This document shows positions 1 to 7,407 of a stretch of 64,000 bases of DNA, piece by piece (position 1 is the first letter of the stretch; each line of letters begins with the position of its first letter). The notes beneath the pieces were generated by a model. It was not told where the DNA came from, did no database searches, and worked only from the letters and a program-made list of their open reading frames with translations. Made by a program: the position numbers and the translations under genes. The stretch is from Hymenobacter sp. HSC-4F20 (GTDB taxonomy: Bacteria; Bacteroidota; Bacteroidia; Cytophagales; Hymenobacteraceae): the NCBI RefSeq assembly GCF_019599275.1, contig NZ_JAHZTD010000004.1, positions 1 to 64,000 of the forward strand, in the 5' to 3' direction.

Positions 1-61
1 GTTAAGCCCCGGTGCGCCTATGGTACTGCCTTCATCGGTGGGAGAGTCGGTCGCCGCCAAC
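1..61 (+). rRNA. rrf: 5S rRNA, 3' part (5' end outside window)
   Basis: The first 60 bases match the 3' half of a bacterial 5S rRNA: the loop E/helix IV region (GTTAAGCCCCGGTGCGCC), the conserved TGGTACTGC stretch, then GGGAGAGTCGGTCGCCGCC. The final GCCGCCAA would pair with the 5' end of the molecule, which lies to the left of the window, so the 3' end is placed at about 61. The window therefore starts at the tail of an rRNA operon. The exact 3' end is uncertain by a few bases. Confidence 0.85.
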
Positions 62-72
62 CCTATGCCTTC

Positions 73-109
73 CACGGCCCCCCGCGACTTCGTGCTGCGG
101 GGGGCCGTG
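73..109 (+). terminator. rRNA operon terminator hairpin
   Basis: A 13-bp perfect GC-rich stem (CACGGCCCCCCGC at 73-85, GCGGGGGGCCGTG at 97-109) begins about a dozen bases after the 5S end and is followed by TTGCGTT. The position and strength fit termination of the rRNA operon. A run of 12 C follows at 117-128. Confidence 0.8.
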
Positions 110-372
110 TTGCGTTCCCCCCCCCCCCGGCAGCGTGGCAGCGCTCAGGCTCTAAGGGGCCCCTCCTGGCCCGGCCGCAGCCTCCGGCCTGGGAGAAGCC
201 TGCATATATTGTTTATTAGTACAGGTAGTTATTGCAGGCTTTAATAACTGCTGACAAGCTAAAGTCAGCCTATATATAGGCTGACTTTGTAGAATCAGAA
301 TATGCCCCCATACTGCGGCTAATAAATGCTTCCATAATACCTTCGCTTCGTAGCTGTAGGAACTGGAACCAG
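110..372. other. Intergenic region, no gene seen
   Basis: Between the rRNA terminator and the inverted repeat at 373 there is no supported gene. The stretch opens with a C12 homopolymer (117-128), continues GC-rich to about 200 and then turns AT-rich with short repeats (AGCCTATATATAGGCT at 267-282 is a self-complementary 16-mer). An open frame over 20-244 is rejected because it begins inside the 5S gene and has no protein-like composition. Confidence 0.6.
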
Positions 373-442
373 TCTATCCCAGCATTAAAAAAGCCCTTTC
401 CTATACATTATATGGAGAGGGCTTTTTTAATGCTGGGATAGA
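373..442. terminator. Long inverted repeat, bidirectional terminator
   Basis: Arms at 373-401 and 414-442 (29 bp each) are complementary with one mismatch and enclose a 12-nt AT-only loop. The stem contains AAAAAAGCCCT on one side and AGGGCTTTTTT on the other, so a transcript from either strand ends in a GC stem followed by U residues. It sits between the rRNA operon (+) and the DUF4293 gene (-), which converge here. Confidence 0.75.
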
Positions 443-450
443 GCAGCAAA

Positions 451-927
451 TTACCGTAATCGGTCCATGCTACGGACTAGTTGCTCGTCGCGACGGATGA
501 AACGATTAGCTAGAAGGTTGAGTAGCAGAGCCAAGGTAGGGAGGTAGAAACCGGCTTCGAAGTTGCCGGGTATCTTCACATTAAGAAGACGCTCCCCAAT
601 CCCGGAGTAATAAAATCCTGCCCCGATGCTGCCTACTATTAGAAGAAAGTTTACCATGCCAAGCTTAAGCTGGTTGAATCGGTTGCGGTACTGAAAAATT
701 TCCAGGAGTGCTACCACCGCAGACAAAGCTGATAAGGCCGCAATAGGCCAGGAGTTAATAGGAACTGACCTGCCAGCACCAGACCCGGCATAGGAGAGTT
801 TGGTAGCAGTCAGGACAAGTGTTTGCTGGCTAGCTGGGTCAGTTTTGCTCCAGATGGGGAGGAACAGTACGCTTAGCATAGCCAAGGCCAGCAACAGAAG
901 GAACACGCTTTGGATTCTTTGTATCAT
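451..927 (-). CDS. DUF4293 family membrane protein
   Basis: This 158-aa protein starts MIQRIQS, the usual opening of the DUF4293 family, a small membrane protein family seen almost only in Bacteroidota. An in-frame ATG five codons upstream (942) is possible, but the family normally begins at the MIQRIQ site. Four hydrophobic segments are visible, near residues 3-22, 53-71, 80-100 and 118-138, with the Arg-rich end RFIRRDEQLVRSMDRLR likely cytoplasmic. Function is unknown. A TACTTTTG box on this strand at 984-977 suggests its own promoter, with a leader of roughly 40 nt. It is divergent from the thiolase gene. Confidence 0.85.
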   Translation of the reverse strand: MIQRIQSVFLLLLALAMLSVLFLPIWSKTDPASQQTLVLTATKLSYAGSGAGRSVPINSWPIAALSALSAVVALLEIFQYRNRFNQLKLGMVNFLLIVGSIGAGFYYSGIGERLLNVKIPGNFEAGFYLPTLALLLNLLANRFIRRDEQLVRSMDRLR

Positions 928-976
928 CTTTGTGTTTTGCAAGTTCTGCCCACCATTACACTCGCTGGCAGGTGGG

Positions 977-984
977 CAAAAGTA
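977..984 (-). promoter_or_regulatory. Bacteroidota -7 box for DUF4293 gene
   Basis: Reading the minus strand gives TACTTTTG, an exact match to TAnnTTTG, about 50 nt upstream of the start at 927. No clear -33 TTG was found at 17-20 bp, so support is moderate. Confidence 0.5.
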
Positions 985-1018
985 GCCAACAACAACCGGA
1001 AAAACCGCATTCTATACA

Positions 1019-2218
1019 ATGCCTACTGCATACATCGTGGACGCCGTCCGCACCCCGATTGGTAAGTTTGGCGGCGCTTTAAGTAGCGTCCGTCCCGACG
1101 ATATGGCTGCTCACGTGCTGCGTGAACTGTTGCGTCGGAACTCTTCTCTTGATAAGACAGCTATTGAAGATGTGCTGATTGGCGCTGCAAACCAAGCCGG
1201 GGAAGACAACCGCAATGTAGCCCGAATGGCTGCCTTGTTAGCCGGGCTGCCTATCACGGTGCCTGGAGTAACTCTCAACCGCCTTTGTGCCTCAGGGCTA
1301 CAGAGCATTATGGACGCCGCGCGAGCCATTAAGGCTGGTGAAGGGGAGGTGTATCTGGCCGGAGGAGCCGAAAGCATGACGCGGGCACCTTTTGTGATGG
1401 CAAAGTCGGCTACGGCTTTTGCGCGTGATTTTACGGCGCATGATACTACCCTGGGATGGCGCTTTGTGAATCCGAAGCTAGCCAAGATGCACCACCCTTA
1501 CGCTATGGGGGAAACGGCTGAGAACGTAGCGCGGAAATATGGTATCAGCCGGGAAGAGCAGGATCAGTTTGCTTTCAACTCGCAGCGCAAGTACCAGCGA
1601 GCATTCGAGAAGGGGCGGTTCCGGCGGGAGATTGTGCCCGTTTTCATTCCACAGCCTAAGGGGGATACGGCATTATTCGACCAGGATGAGCCACCACGGT
1701 TATCTAGCTTAGAGAAGCTAGCTACACTTAAACCAGCTTTTCAGGTGGATGGTACCGTAACGGCAGGCAACTCGGCGGGCATTAACGATGGAGCCGCCGC
1801 CGTATTGCTGGTTGACGAGACGGCGTTAAAGCAGTATAACCTGAAGCCTCTGGCACGGGTAGTAGCGTCAGCAGTAGCGGGCGTCGATCCGGCGTATATG
1901 GGGCTAGGTCCGGTGCCGGCCACACGCAAGGTATTACAGCGAGCAGGCCTGACTCTGAATGACATTGATCTTATTGAGCTGAATGAGGCATTTGCAGCGC
2001 AAAGCATTGCCTGTATCCGAGACCTAGAGCTTAACCCTGATAAGGTGAACGTGAACGGTGGCTCTATTGCAATTGGTCATCCGCTCGGGGCAAGTGGCTC
2101 CCGAATTACTGCTACGCTGCTACACGAGATGCAACGCCGCGATGATGTACGCTACGGGCTGGCTACCATGTGCGTAGGGGTAGGGCAGGGTGCCGCCGTG
2201 ATTTACGAAAAGCTGTAA
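1019..2218 (+). CDS. pcaF: Acetyl-CoA C-acyltransferase, 3-oxoadipyl-CoA thiolase type
   Basis: This 399-aa thiolase would cleave a 3-oxoacyl-CoA with CoA to give acetyl-CoA and a shortened acyl-CoA (or run in reverse). The nucleophilic cysteine is C90 in NRLCASG; H354 in GHPLGASG and C385 in CVGVGQG complete the active site, and NEAFAAQ is the conserved loop. Stretches such as ANQAGEDNRNVARMA, WRFVNP and MGLGPVPATR are those of the PcaF/PaaJ subgroup, which acts on 3-oxoadipyl-CoA at the end of beta-ketoadipate and phenylacetate breakdown. No other genes of those routes are nearby, so a general beta-oxidation or acetoacetyl-CoA role is also possible. The length is typical for the family. Confidence 0.88.
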   Translation: MPTAYIVDAVRTPIGKFGGALSSVRPDDMAAHVLRELLRRNSSLDKTAIEDVLIGAANQAGEDNRNVARMAALLAGLPITVPGVTLNRLCASGLQSIMDAARAIKAGEGEVYLAGGAESMTRAPFVMAKSATAFARDFTAHDTTLGWRFVNPKLAKMHHPYAMGETAENVARKYGISREEQDQFAFNSQRKYQRAFEKGRFRREIVPVFIPQPKGDTALFDQDEPPRLSSLEKLATLKPAFQVDGTVTAGNSAGINDGAAAVLLVDETALKQYNLKPLARVVASAVAGVDPAYMGLGPVPATRKVLQRAGLTLNDIDLIELNEAFAAQSIACIRDLELNPDKVNVNGGSIAIGHPLGASGSRITATLLHEMQRRDDVRYGLATMCVGVGQGAAVIYEKL

Positions 2219-2245
2219 GTAAGACGCCACGTTGGGCCTGGCCCA

Positions 2246-2800
2246 ATGCTGCGCTTTCCTATGTCAGCCTCCGTACTCGCGCCCGTGCTTCCCCTGCCTC
2301 TCAGCAGCGCCCGACTGCGCCCCTGGAGGCCATCGGATGCAGCTGCTCTGGCGCGTTATGCCAACGACCGAAAGATCTGGCAAAACTTACGTGATACCTT
2401 CCCGCATCCTTACACGGCCGAGGATGCAGCCTACTTCCTCGCGCTGGTGGCTGATAATCATCAGGATCTGCATTTAGCCATTGACGTGGCGGGCGAAGCT
2501 GTTGGAAGTATCGGAATACACTTCAAAACGGACGTGCGGCGACGCTCAGCCGAAATAGGCTACTGGCTGGCCCGAGAGCAGTGGGGGCAAGGCCTCGCCA
2601 CGGCGGCAGTCCGGGTGCTGAGTGACTATGTGTTGGCGCATTTTGACATCTGTCGCCTGTACGCGGTTGTGTTTGCTTCTAATCCAGCTTCCGGGCGTGT
2701 GCTGGAAAAGGCGGGGTATGAGAGGGAAGCCTGCATGAAGCGCAGCATTGTAAAGAACGGGCAGATGCTGGATTCTTTTCTGTACGCACTGGTAGTATAG
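2246..2800 (+). CDS. GNAT N-acetyltransferase, RimJ/RimL-like
   Basis: This 184-aa protein belongs to the GNAT fold, which transfers an acyl group from acyl-CoA to an amine. Visible signs are the N-terminal strand LRPWRPSDAAALARYAND, the acetyl-CoA pocket around residues 105-125 (GYWLAREQWGQGLATAA) and the late motif NPASGRVLEKAGYEREA, all typical of the RimJ/RimL group that modifies protein or small-molecule amines. The substrate cannot be told from sequence. It starts 28 bases after the thiolase stop and may be co-transcribed with it. A second ATG five codons in (2261) is an alternative start. Confidence 0.8.
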   Translation: MLRFPMSASVLAPVLPLPLSSARLRPWRPSDAAALARYANDRKIWQNLRDTFPHPYTAEDAAYFLALVADNHQDLHLAIDVAGEAVGSIGIHFKTDVRRRSAEIGYWLAREQWGQGLATAAVRVLSDYVLAHFDICRLYAVVFASNPASGRVLEKAGYEREACMKRSIVKNGQMLDSFLYALVV

Positions 2801-2898
2801 AAAACCTGCGCTGACGTAGTTGCCTATCGAAGCCGCTTTCCGGCAGATCCCAATACGCCTAGCTCATTACTAGTTCTTCTTACCCTCTACGTACCCAC

Positions 2899-3690
2899 GT
2901 GCGCTATTTTCTTCATTTGGCTTACGATGGCACCCAGTATCACGGCTGGCAGATTCAGCCTGGCGTTATAACGGTGCAGCAGCAACTGGACCGTTGCCTC
3001 TCCCAAGTATTGCGGCAGCCGGTGTACTCCCTAGGCAGTGGCCGCACTGATTCCGGGGTTCATGCCAGCCATCAGGTGGCTCATTTCGATGCAGAGTTGG
3101 CATCTGAGCTCGATGTGCCTACGCTTCTGTACCGCCTCAACCGGGCCTTACCCCGCGACATTCGGGCCCAAGCCCTGCACCCCGTGCCGATTAATGCGCA
3201 CGCCCGCTTCGATGCGGTGGCCCGAACCTATGAATACCACGTGCGGCTCACGCCCGACCCATTTGCACCCAACTTCAGCCTTTATCTGGACCGGGCCCCC
3301 GACGTAGCGGCCATGAACGAGGCAGCGGCGCTGCTCCTGGGCACCCACGACTTTACCAGCTTCTCGAAGGTGAAAGGCAGTGAGAAGCACTACATCTGCA
3401 CGTGCTTTGAAGCGGGCTGGCACGAGGTACCCGGTGGTCTGGTATTCCGAATCCGGGCTAACCGTTTTGTGCGAGGCATGGTGCGGCTCGTGGTCGGAAC
3501 GCTGCTTACAGTAGGCCGCGGAAAGATGAGCCCTGAGGCATTTGGAGAAACGTTTCGCAGCCTCAACCGGGTGCATGCCAGCGGCGCCGCCCTCGCCAAC
3601 GGGCTATTTCTCTGCCGAGTGGAATACCCGGCGGAACTGTTGCAGCATGTAGCACTACCTGCCGGTTTGCCGTACTTCTCACAAGTATAG
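2899..3690 (+). CDS. truA: tRNA pseudouridine(38-40) synthase
   Basis: This 263-aa enzyme isomerises uridines 38, 39 or 40 in the anticodon stem-loop of many tRNAs. The N-terminal MRYFLHLAYDGTQYHGWQIQ and the catalytic motif GSGRTDSGVHA, with the nucleophile Asp51, are diagnostic of TruA. Later blocks (YEYHV, DFTSFSK, FVRGMVR) also match the family and the length is normal. The start is GTG, chosen because the conserved N-terminus begins there. No clear promoter box was seen in the 98-bp upstream gap. Confidence 0.95.
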   Translation: MRYFLHLAYDGTQYHGWQIQPGVITVQQQLDRCLSQVLRQPVYSLGSGRTDSGVHASHQVAHFDAELASELDVPTLLYRLNRALPRDIRAQALHPVPINAHARFDAVARTYEYHVRLTPDPFAPNFSLYLDRAPDVAAMNEAAALLLGTHDFTSFSKVKGSEKHYICTCFEAGWHEVPGGLVFRIRANRFVRGMVRLVVGTLLTVGRGKMSPEAFGETFRSLNRVHASGAALANGLFLCRVEYPAELLQHVALPAGLPYFSQV

Positions 3691-3804
3691 GCCTCCAAAG
3701 CCGATAAGAGCGGCGCGGCTGGATTAGTTACCACTAACTCCTAGCGCCTTAGTACAAATGCGCTTCTAGCCTGTTACTACCTCACCCACCTCCTCTCACA
3801 CTAT

Positions 3805-5577
3805 ATGGAGCAAGCTACAACGGCTACTAAAAGCGGTAATATCTTCGACTGGCAGGTACTGCGCCGGCTAGTGGCATACGTGCGGCCGTATCAGAAAATT
3901 TTCTACTTCCTGATCTTCCTCACAGTGGCCACGGCCGTGCTGGGTACGCTACGGCCCTTCCTGATTCAGCGGATGGTTGACGTGACGATTGAGCAGGGCG
4001 ACTGGGCGGGGCTAAACCGCATGTTTGGGCTGCTGTTGGTGCTGCTGGTGGCTCATGCCATTGTCAGCTACCTGCAAACTTATTTCGGCGGCTGGCTGGG
4101 GCAGTACATCGTACGTGACATTCGCGTGGATCTCTACAAGCATATTCTGGACCTGCGGCTGAAATTCTTCGATAAAACTCCCATCGGGGTTCTGGTAACG
4201 CGCAATATTTCCGACGTAGAAACCCTTTCCGACGTGTTTAGCGAGGGGCTGGCCGCCATGATTGGCGACATCCTGCAGCTGGTATTCATCGTGTCGTTTA
4301 TGTTCTACATTGACTGGCGCCTGACGCTGGTGAGCCTGTCGGTAATTCCTCCCTTGCTGTTCAGCACCTACGTGTTCAAGGAAAAGGTAAAGAAATCGTT
4401 TCAGGAAGTACGCACGGCCGTGGCTAACCTGAACTCCTTTGTACAGGAACACCTGACGGGCATGAACGTGGTACAGATCTTCAACAACGAGGAGCGGGAG
4501 TTGCGTAAGTTCAAAGCTATTAACCAGGAACATACGCGGGCCAACATCCGGTCCGTGCTGTACTACAGCATATACTTTCCTGTGGCCGAGGTGCTGGCCG
4601 CCGCCGGTGTTGGACTCTTGGTGTGGTATGCGGCGCAAGGGCAGATAGAAGGCACTATTTCCAAGGGGGCCCTCATTGCCTTTATCATGTACAATGCGCT
4701 GTTCTTCCGGCCTATCCGCCAAATTGCCGACCGGTTCAATACCCTGCAGCTAGGGCTGGTGAGCACAGAGCGTTTGCTAAAGCTGTTGGATAGCAAAGAG
4801 CTGATTGCCGATAATGGCACGTATACCCCCACCAACCTGCGCGGCGACGTAGATTTCGAGCACGTGTGGTTCGCGTACAACGACGAGGAATGGGTACTGC
4901 GCGACGTCAACTTTTCTATCAAAGCCGGCCAGACGTATGCCTTTGTGGGAGCTACCGGGGCAGGTAAAACCAGCATTATTAATCTGCTGAGCCGCTTTTA
5001 CGAAATCAACAAGGGGACCATTCGTATTGATGGCCTCGATTTGCGCGAGTATGATCTGAAGGATCTGCGGCGCCATATTGGAGTAGTGCTGCAGGACGTC
5101 TTCCTGTTTGCCGGTACCATCCGCGACAATATCACGCTGGGCAAAACTGACATTACCGATGCGCAGATCTGGGAAGCGGCCGACTTGGTAGGAGCCCGCC
5201 GCTTTATTGAGCGCCTGCCCGGGGCTCTCGACTATCAGGTGATGGAACGCGGGGCTACGCTTTCTGTGGGACAGCGCCAGCTCATCAGCTTCGTGCGGGC
5301 TATGGTGTATCAGCCGCGAATTATCATTCTGGACGAAGCGACGTCCTCTGTTGACTCTGAAACTGAAGAGCTGATTCAGGAAGCCATTGACAAACTCATG
5401 CAGGGCCGCACTTCTCTGGTAATTGCTCACCGCCTGAGCACGATTCAGAAAGCTGATCAGATCATTGTGCTCGATAAGGGTGAAATCAAGGAAGCAGGCA
5501 CGCACGAGGAGCTATTGCGCCATCAGGGATTTTACGCTACCCTCTATCAAATGCAGTACAAAGGAGTGCTGTCGTAG
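3805..5577 (+). CDS. ABC exporter, fused membrane and ATPase domains
   Basis: This 590-aa half-transporter has a six-helix type-I exporter membrane domain (about residues 20-320) followed by an ATPase domain. Walker A is GATGAGKT (382-389), the signature is the variant LSVGQ (486-490) and Walker B is IILDE with D510/E511; an H-loop follows in IAHRLSTI. It would work as a homodimer or heterodimer moving lipid or drug-like substrates outward; the family includes MsbA and YheH/YheI. The signature Ser-Val-Gly differs from the common LSGGQ but is regular in this subgroup. A second, diverged exporter of similar size lies at 7408-9192 on the other strand. Substrate unknown. Confidence 0.9.
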   Translation: MEQATTATKSGNIFDWQVLRRLVAYVRPYQKIFYFLIFLTVATAVLGTLRPFLIQRMVDVTIEQGDWAGLNRMFGLLLVLLVAHAIVSYLQTYFGGWLGQYIVRDIRVDLYKHILDLRLKFFDKTPIGVLVTRNISDVETLSDVFSEGLAAMIGDILQLVFIVSFMFYIDWRLTLVSLSVIPPLLFSTYVFKEKVKKSFQEVRTAVANLNSFVQEHLTGMNVVQIFNNEERELRKFKAINQEHTRANIRSVLYYSIYFPVAEVLAAAGVGLLVWYAAQGQIEGTISKGALIAFIMYNALFFRPIRQIADRFNTLQLGLVSTERLLKLLDSKELIADNGTYTPTNLRGDVDFEHVWFAYNDEEWVLRDVNFSIKAGQTYAFVGATGAGKTSIINLLSRFYEINKGTIRIDGLDLREYDLKDLRRHIGVVLQDVFLFAGTIRDNITLGKTDITDAQIWEAADLVGARRFIERLPGALDYQVMERGATLSVGQRQLISFVRAMVYQPRIIILDEATSSVDSETEELIQEAIDKLMQGRTSLVIAHRLSTIQKADQIIVLDKGEIKEAGTHEELLRHQGFYATLYQMQYKGVLS

Positions 5578-5605
5578 GCAAGTGAGGCAGGTGTATTCTG
5601 ATACT

Positions 5606-5613
5606 TATCTTTG
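5606..5613 (+). promoter_or_regulatory. -7 box upstream of GyrI-like gene
   Basis: TATCTTTG is an exact TAnnTTTG match, 38 nt before the ATG at 5652. No good -33 TTG is visible at the expected distance. Confidence 0.45.
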
Positions 5614-5651
5614 GGAGTACTCTTTACTCCATTGGTCTTCTCTTCAACTGC

Positions 5652-6176
5652 ATGAATAAGATTTTCCTGGCGCTGGCCCTTGTATTGGTTGTCGGTTTCT
5701 CGGTAGCATATTGGAAGATGGGCGGCCTTAAGGCGCCTACTATTGCCGTAGAAACCACCACGCAGCCTTACTTCCTGGCGGGCCGCTATTACGAAGGCCC
5801 CGCTAATGATGAAGCTTTCGGCGACCTGACCCGCCAAGCTTATCAGCTGCGCAAAGAGGGTAAGCTCCGGGGCGACTTTGGGAATATCTTTTATAACAGC
5901 CCTGAAACATCCCGCGATGCAGCCAAGGTGTTCGTGGGTATTGTGGTGGCCGATACTGCTTCGCAGCAACTGCCTGCTGACTACCGTTACCGAACCTTTG
6001 CGGCAGGGCAGAAGGTAGTACACGCCCAGATCGATGCTAGCTACCTAGTGGCTCCCGACAAGCTGTACTCAGGCATTAAGGAATACGCGGCGGCTAATAA
6101 GCTTACTCTGCAGAATGTGTACCTGGAGCGTTTCCCCGAAAAAGGAGAGCCCGAAGTACTAGCGGTTGTGAAGTAG
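5652..6176 (+). CDS. Membrane-anchored GyrI-like domain protein
   Basis: The 174-aa product has one N-terminal hydrophobic segment (about residues 4-23), which can be a membrane anchor or uncleaved signal, and then a single domain resembling the GyrI-like small-molecule binding fold (effector domain of BmrR/Rob-type regulators and SOUL-like proteins). The typical pattern is visible: FVGIVVAD, then PADYRYRTFAAGQKVVHAQ, then a C-terminal YLERFPEKGEPEVLAVV strand. No DNA-binding region is present, so it is not itself a transcription factor; binding a small hydrophobic ligand at the envelope is the likely role. It follows the ABC exporter by 74 bp and has its own promoter box. Confidence 0.7.
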   Translation: MNKIFLALALVLVVGFSVAYWKMGGLKAPTIAVETTTQPYFLAGRYYEGPANDEAFGDLTRQAYQLRKEGKLRGDFGNIFYNSPETSRDAAKVFVGIVVADTASQQLPADYRYRTFAAGQKVVHAQIDASYLVAPDKLYSGIKEYAAANKLTLQNVYLERFPEKGEPEVLAVVK

Positions 6177-6256
6177 TAGTTCCCAATACGTACCCGTCCG
6201 TTCCGTATCTGTTGGGATGGGCGGGGTTCTAACAAGGAGCCGGTGAGGGCATAAAA

Positions 6257-6292
6257 AAACCGCCTGCCGAACCAGAGTTCCGCAGGCGGTTT
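6257..6292 (-). terminator. Terminator for tRNA-Pro(CGG)
   Basis: An 11-bp stem (AAACCGCCTGC at 6257-6267 with GCAGGCGGTTT at 6282-6292) ends in a T-run on the minus strand, just downstream of the tRNA at 6313-6386. It may also serve the GyrI-like gene from the other side. Confidence 0.7.
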
Positions 6293-6312
6293 CAAAGAAG
6301 AGAATACCAGTG

Positions 6313-6386
6313 TCGGGGTGGCAGGATTCGAACCTACGGCCTCTACGTCCCGAACGTAGCGCGCTACCGGGCTGCGCTACACCCCG
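6313..6386 (-). tRNA. tRNA-Pro, anticodon CGG
   Basis: This 74-nt cloverleaf read on the minus strand has acceptor arm CGGGGTG/CACCCCG with discriminator A, the anticodon stem CTACG/CGTAG with loop TTCGGGA (anticodon at 6350-6352, CGG) and the T-loop GGTTCGAATCC. No CCA is encoded. It decodes CCG. The second proline tRNA lies 115 nt upstream. Confidence 0.95.
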
Positions 6387-6450
6387 AAATTCTGCGCTAG
6401 CCTGTGCGCAGACGAGGTATTCTGTTTGTTTTTCAGCTTAGCCGCCTAAA

Positions 6451-6480
6451 AAAGCCGCCGAACCTAAGTTCAGCGGCTTT
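6451..6480 (-). terminator. Terminator between the two tRNA-Pro genes
   Basis: A 13-bp stem with one mismatch (6451-6463 with 6468-6480) ends in a T-run on the minus strand, right after the GGG tRNA. The two tRNAs therefore appear to end separately. Confidence 0.65.
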
Positions 6481-6501
6481 CCCGGACAGTAAACTGTTCC
6501 G

Positions 6502-6575
6502 TCGGAGTGGCAGGATTCGAACCTACGACCTCCAGCACCCCATGCTGGCGCGATACCAGGCTACGCTACACCCCG
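6502..6575 (-). tRNA. tRNA-Pro, anticodon GGG
   Basis: This 74-nt tRNA on the minus strand has acceptor CGGGGTG paired to CACTCCG with one G-U pair, anticodon stem CCAGC/GCTGG with loop ATGGGGT (anticodon GGG at 6539-6541) and a normal T-loop GGTTCGAATCC. It decodes CCC and CCU. It shares the D-arm and T-arm design with the CGG isoacceptor next to it, consistent with old duplication. Confidence 0.95.
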
Positions 6576-6694
6576 ATAGAATTGTGGCACAAATGTAAGC
6601 AAGCCATCAACGTTTTTGCAAGCTTTGCATTACTTTTTTCTTTTAACGGGCAAATCATTTTTAGTTTCTATGTGGGCTAAAAAGAGTACTGGCT

Positions 6695-6702
6695 TATCTT
6701 TG
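6695..6702 (+). promoter_or_regulatory. -7 box upstream of T9SS-domain gene
   Basis: TATCTTTG matches TAnnTTTG exactly. Transcription from here would give a leader of about 160 nt to the ATG at 6870. The gap 6576-6869 holds no gene; a frame open from 6702 is better read as leader because the signal peptide starts at 6870. Confidence 0.45.
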
Positions 6703-6869
6703 TGCTAGTTAAGTGGAAGTGGGTGCGGACGGCTTATACACTAAAAAATTGGCTGGCGCGCTTCTTGCTTCTGCCGTACCACGGCTGGGTGCGTCTTAGC
6801 CCGGGTTGGAATGGGGCTGCGTGCTTTTGTAGGCGGCGTATCGATTACAGTCTTTTATTAGAAACGCGT

Positions 6870-7277
6870 ATGAAAACTTTTACTTTCTGGGGGGGCTTGC
6901 TGATACTGCTTGCTTTCGGGCAGCGTGCTGCACACGCGCAAACCAAAGCAGCGGCCTCTGCTACGGCTGTTACAGCCGCTACGCCGCCAGCCCTTATCAC
7001 GGATAAGATGGCTGACCCAACACCTAATACCGAGGCATTAAAAGTACGGGCCGAAGCCAACCCGCTTACCAAACGACTAACGGTGCGTACTAATGCTACC
7101 GGGCCAACCCGGATAGAGCTCAACGGTACGGATGGACGTCCCATCATTACCCGCGACTTGATTTCGGGCGAGGACGCGGCCGTATTGGATGTGAGCGGCT
7201 TATCGGCCGGGACTTACATTGTACAGTGCACCTCCGGCGAGCGGCGGGGGCTGAAACGAGTAGTAGTAGGGCAGTAG
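6870..7277 (+). CDS. Small secreted protein with T9SS C-terminal sorting domain
   Basis: The 135-aa product has a signal peptide (MKTFTFWGGLLILLAFG, likely cut after AHAQ near residue 25), a short Ala/Thr-rich linker and then a C-terminal domain of about 70 residues of the type IX secretion sorting type: NPLTKRLTVRTN, IELNGTDGRPI, then LDVSGLSAGTYIVQC and RGLKRVVV. That domain normally sits at the end of much larger cargo and is removed on export by the Por machinery. Here it is nearly the whole mature protein. A frame open 56 codons further upstream exists, but the hydrophobic signal begins at this ATG. Alternatives: a sorting-domain orphan, or a small surface protein of this fold. Confidence 0.75.
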   Translation: MKTFTFWGGLLILLAFGQRAAHAQTKAAASATAVTAATPPALITDKMADPTPNTEALKVRAEANPLTKRLTVRTNATGPTRIELNGTDGRPIITRDLISGEDAAVLDVSGLSAGTYIVQCTSGERRGLKRVVVGQ

Positions 7278-7310
7278 AACACCCGTTGTTGTGAAGCCAG
7301 GCTCTTAGCA

Positions 7311-7345
7311 AACAAAGCCCCCGCGTGCAGTGCGGGGGCTTTGTT
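7311..7345. terminator. Bidirectional terminator
   Basis: A perfect 14-bp stem (AACAAAGCCCCCGC at 7311-7324, GCGGGGGCTTTGTT at 7332-7345) lies between the T9SS-domain gene (+) and the ABC exporter gene (-), which converge. T-rich ends occur on both strands. Confidence 0.8.
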
Positions 7346-7407
7346 ATAGGGTAGCTGGGCTTCTATTCCTGTCCCGGCAAGTTGCTGGTAACTTGCGCCA
7401 TGCCAGC

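Noticed and set aside
20..244. 74-aa frame at the left edge
   Set aside because: It begins inside the 5S rRNA and runs through the terminator and C tract; the protein is Pro/Arg-rich with no fold signs.
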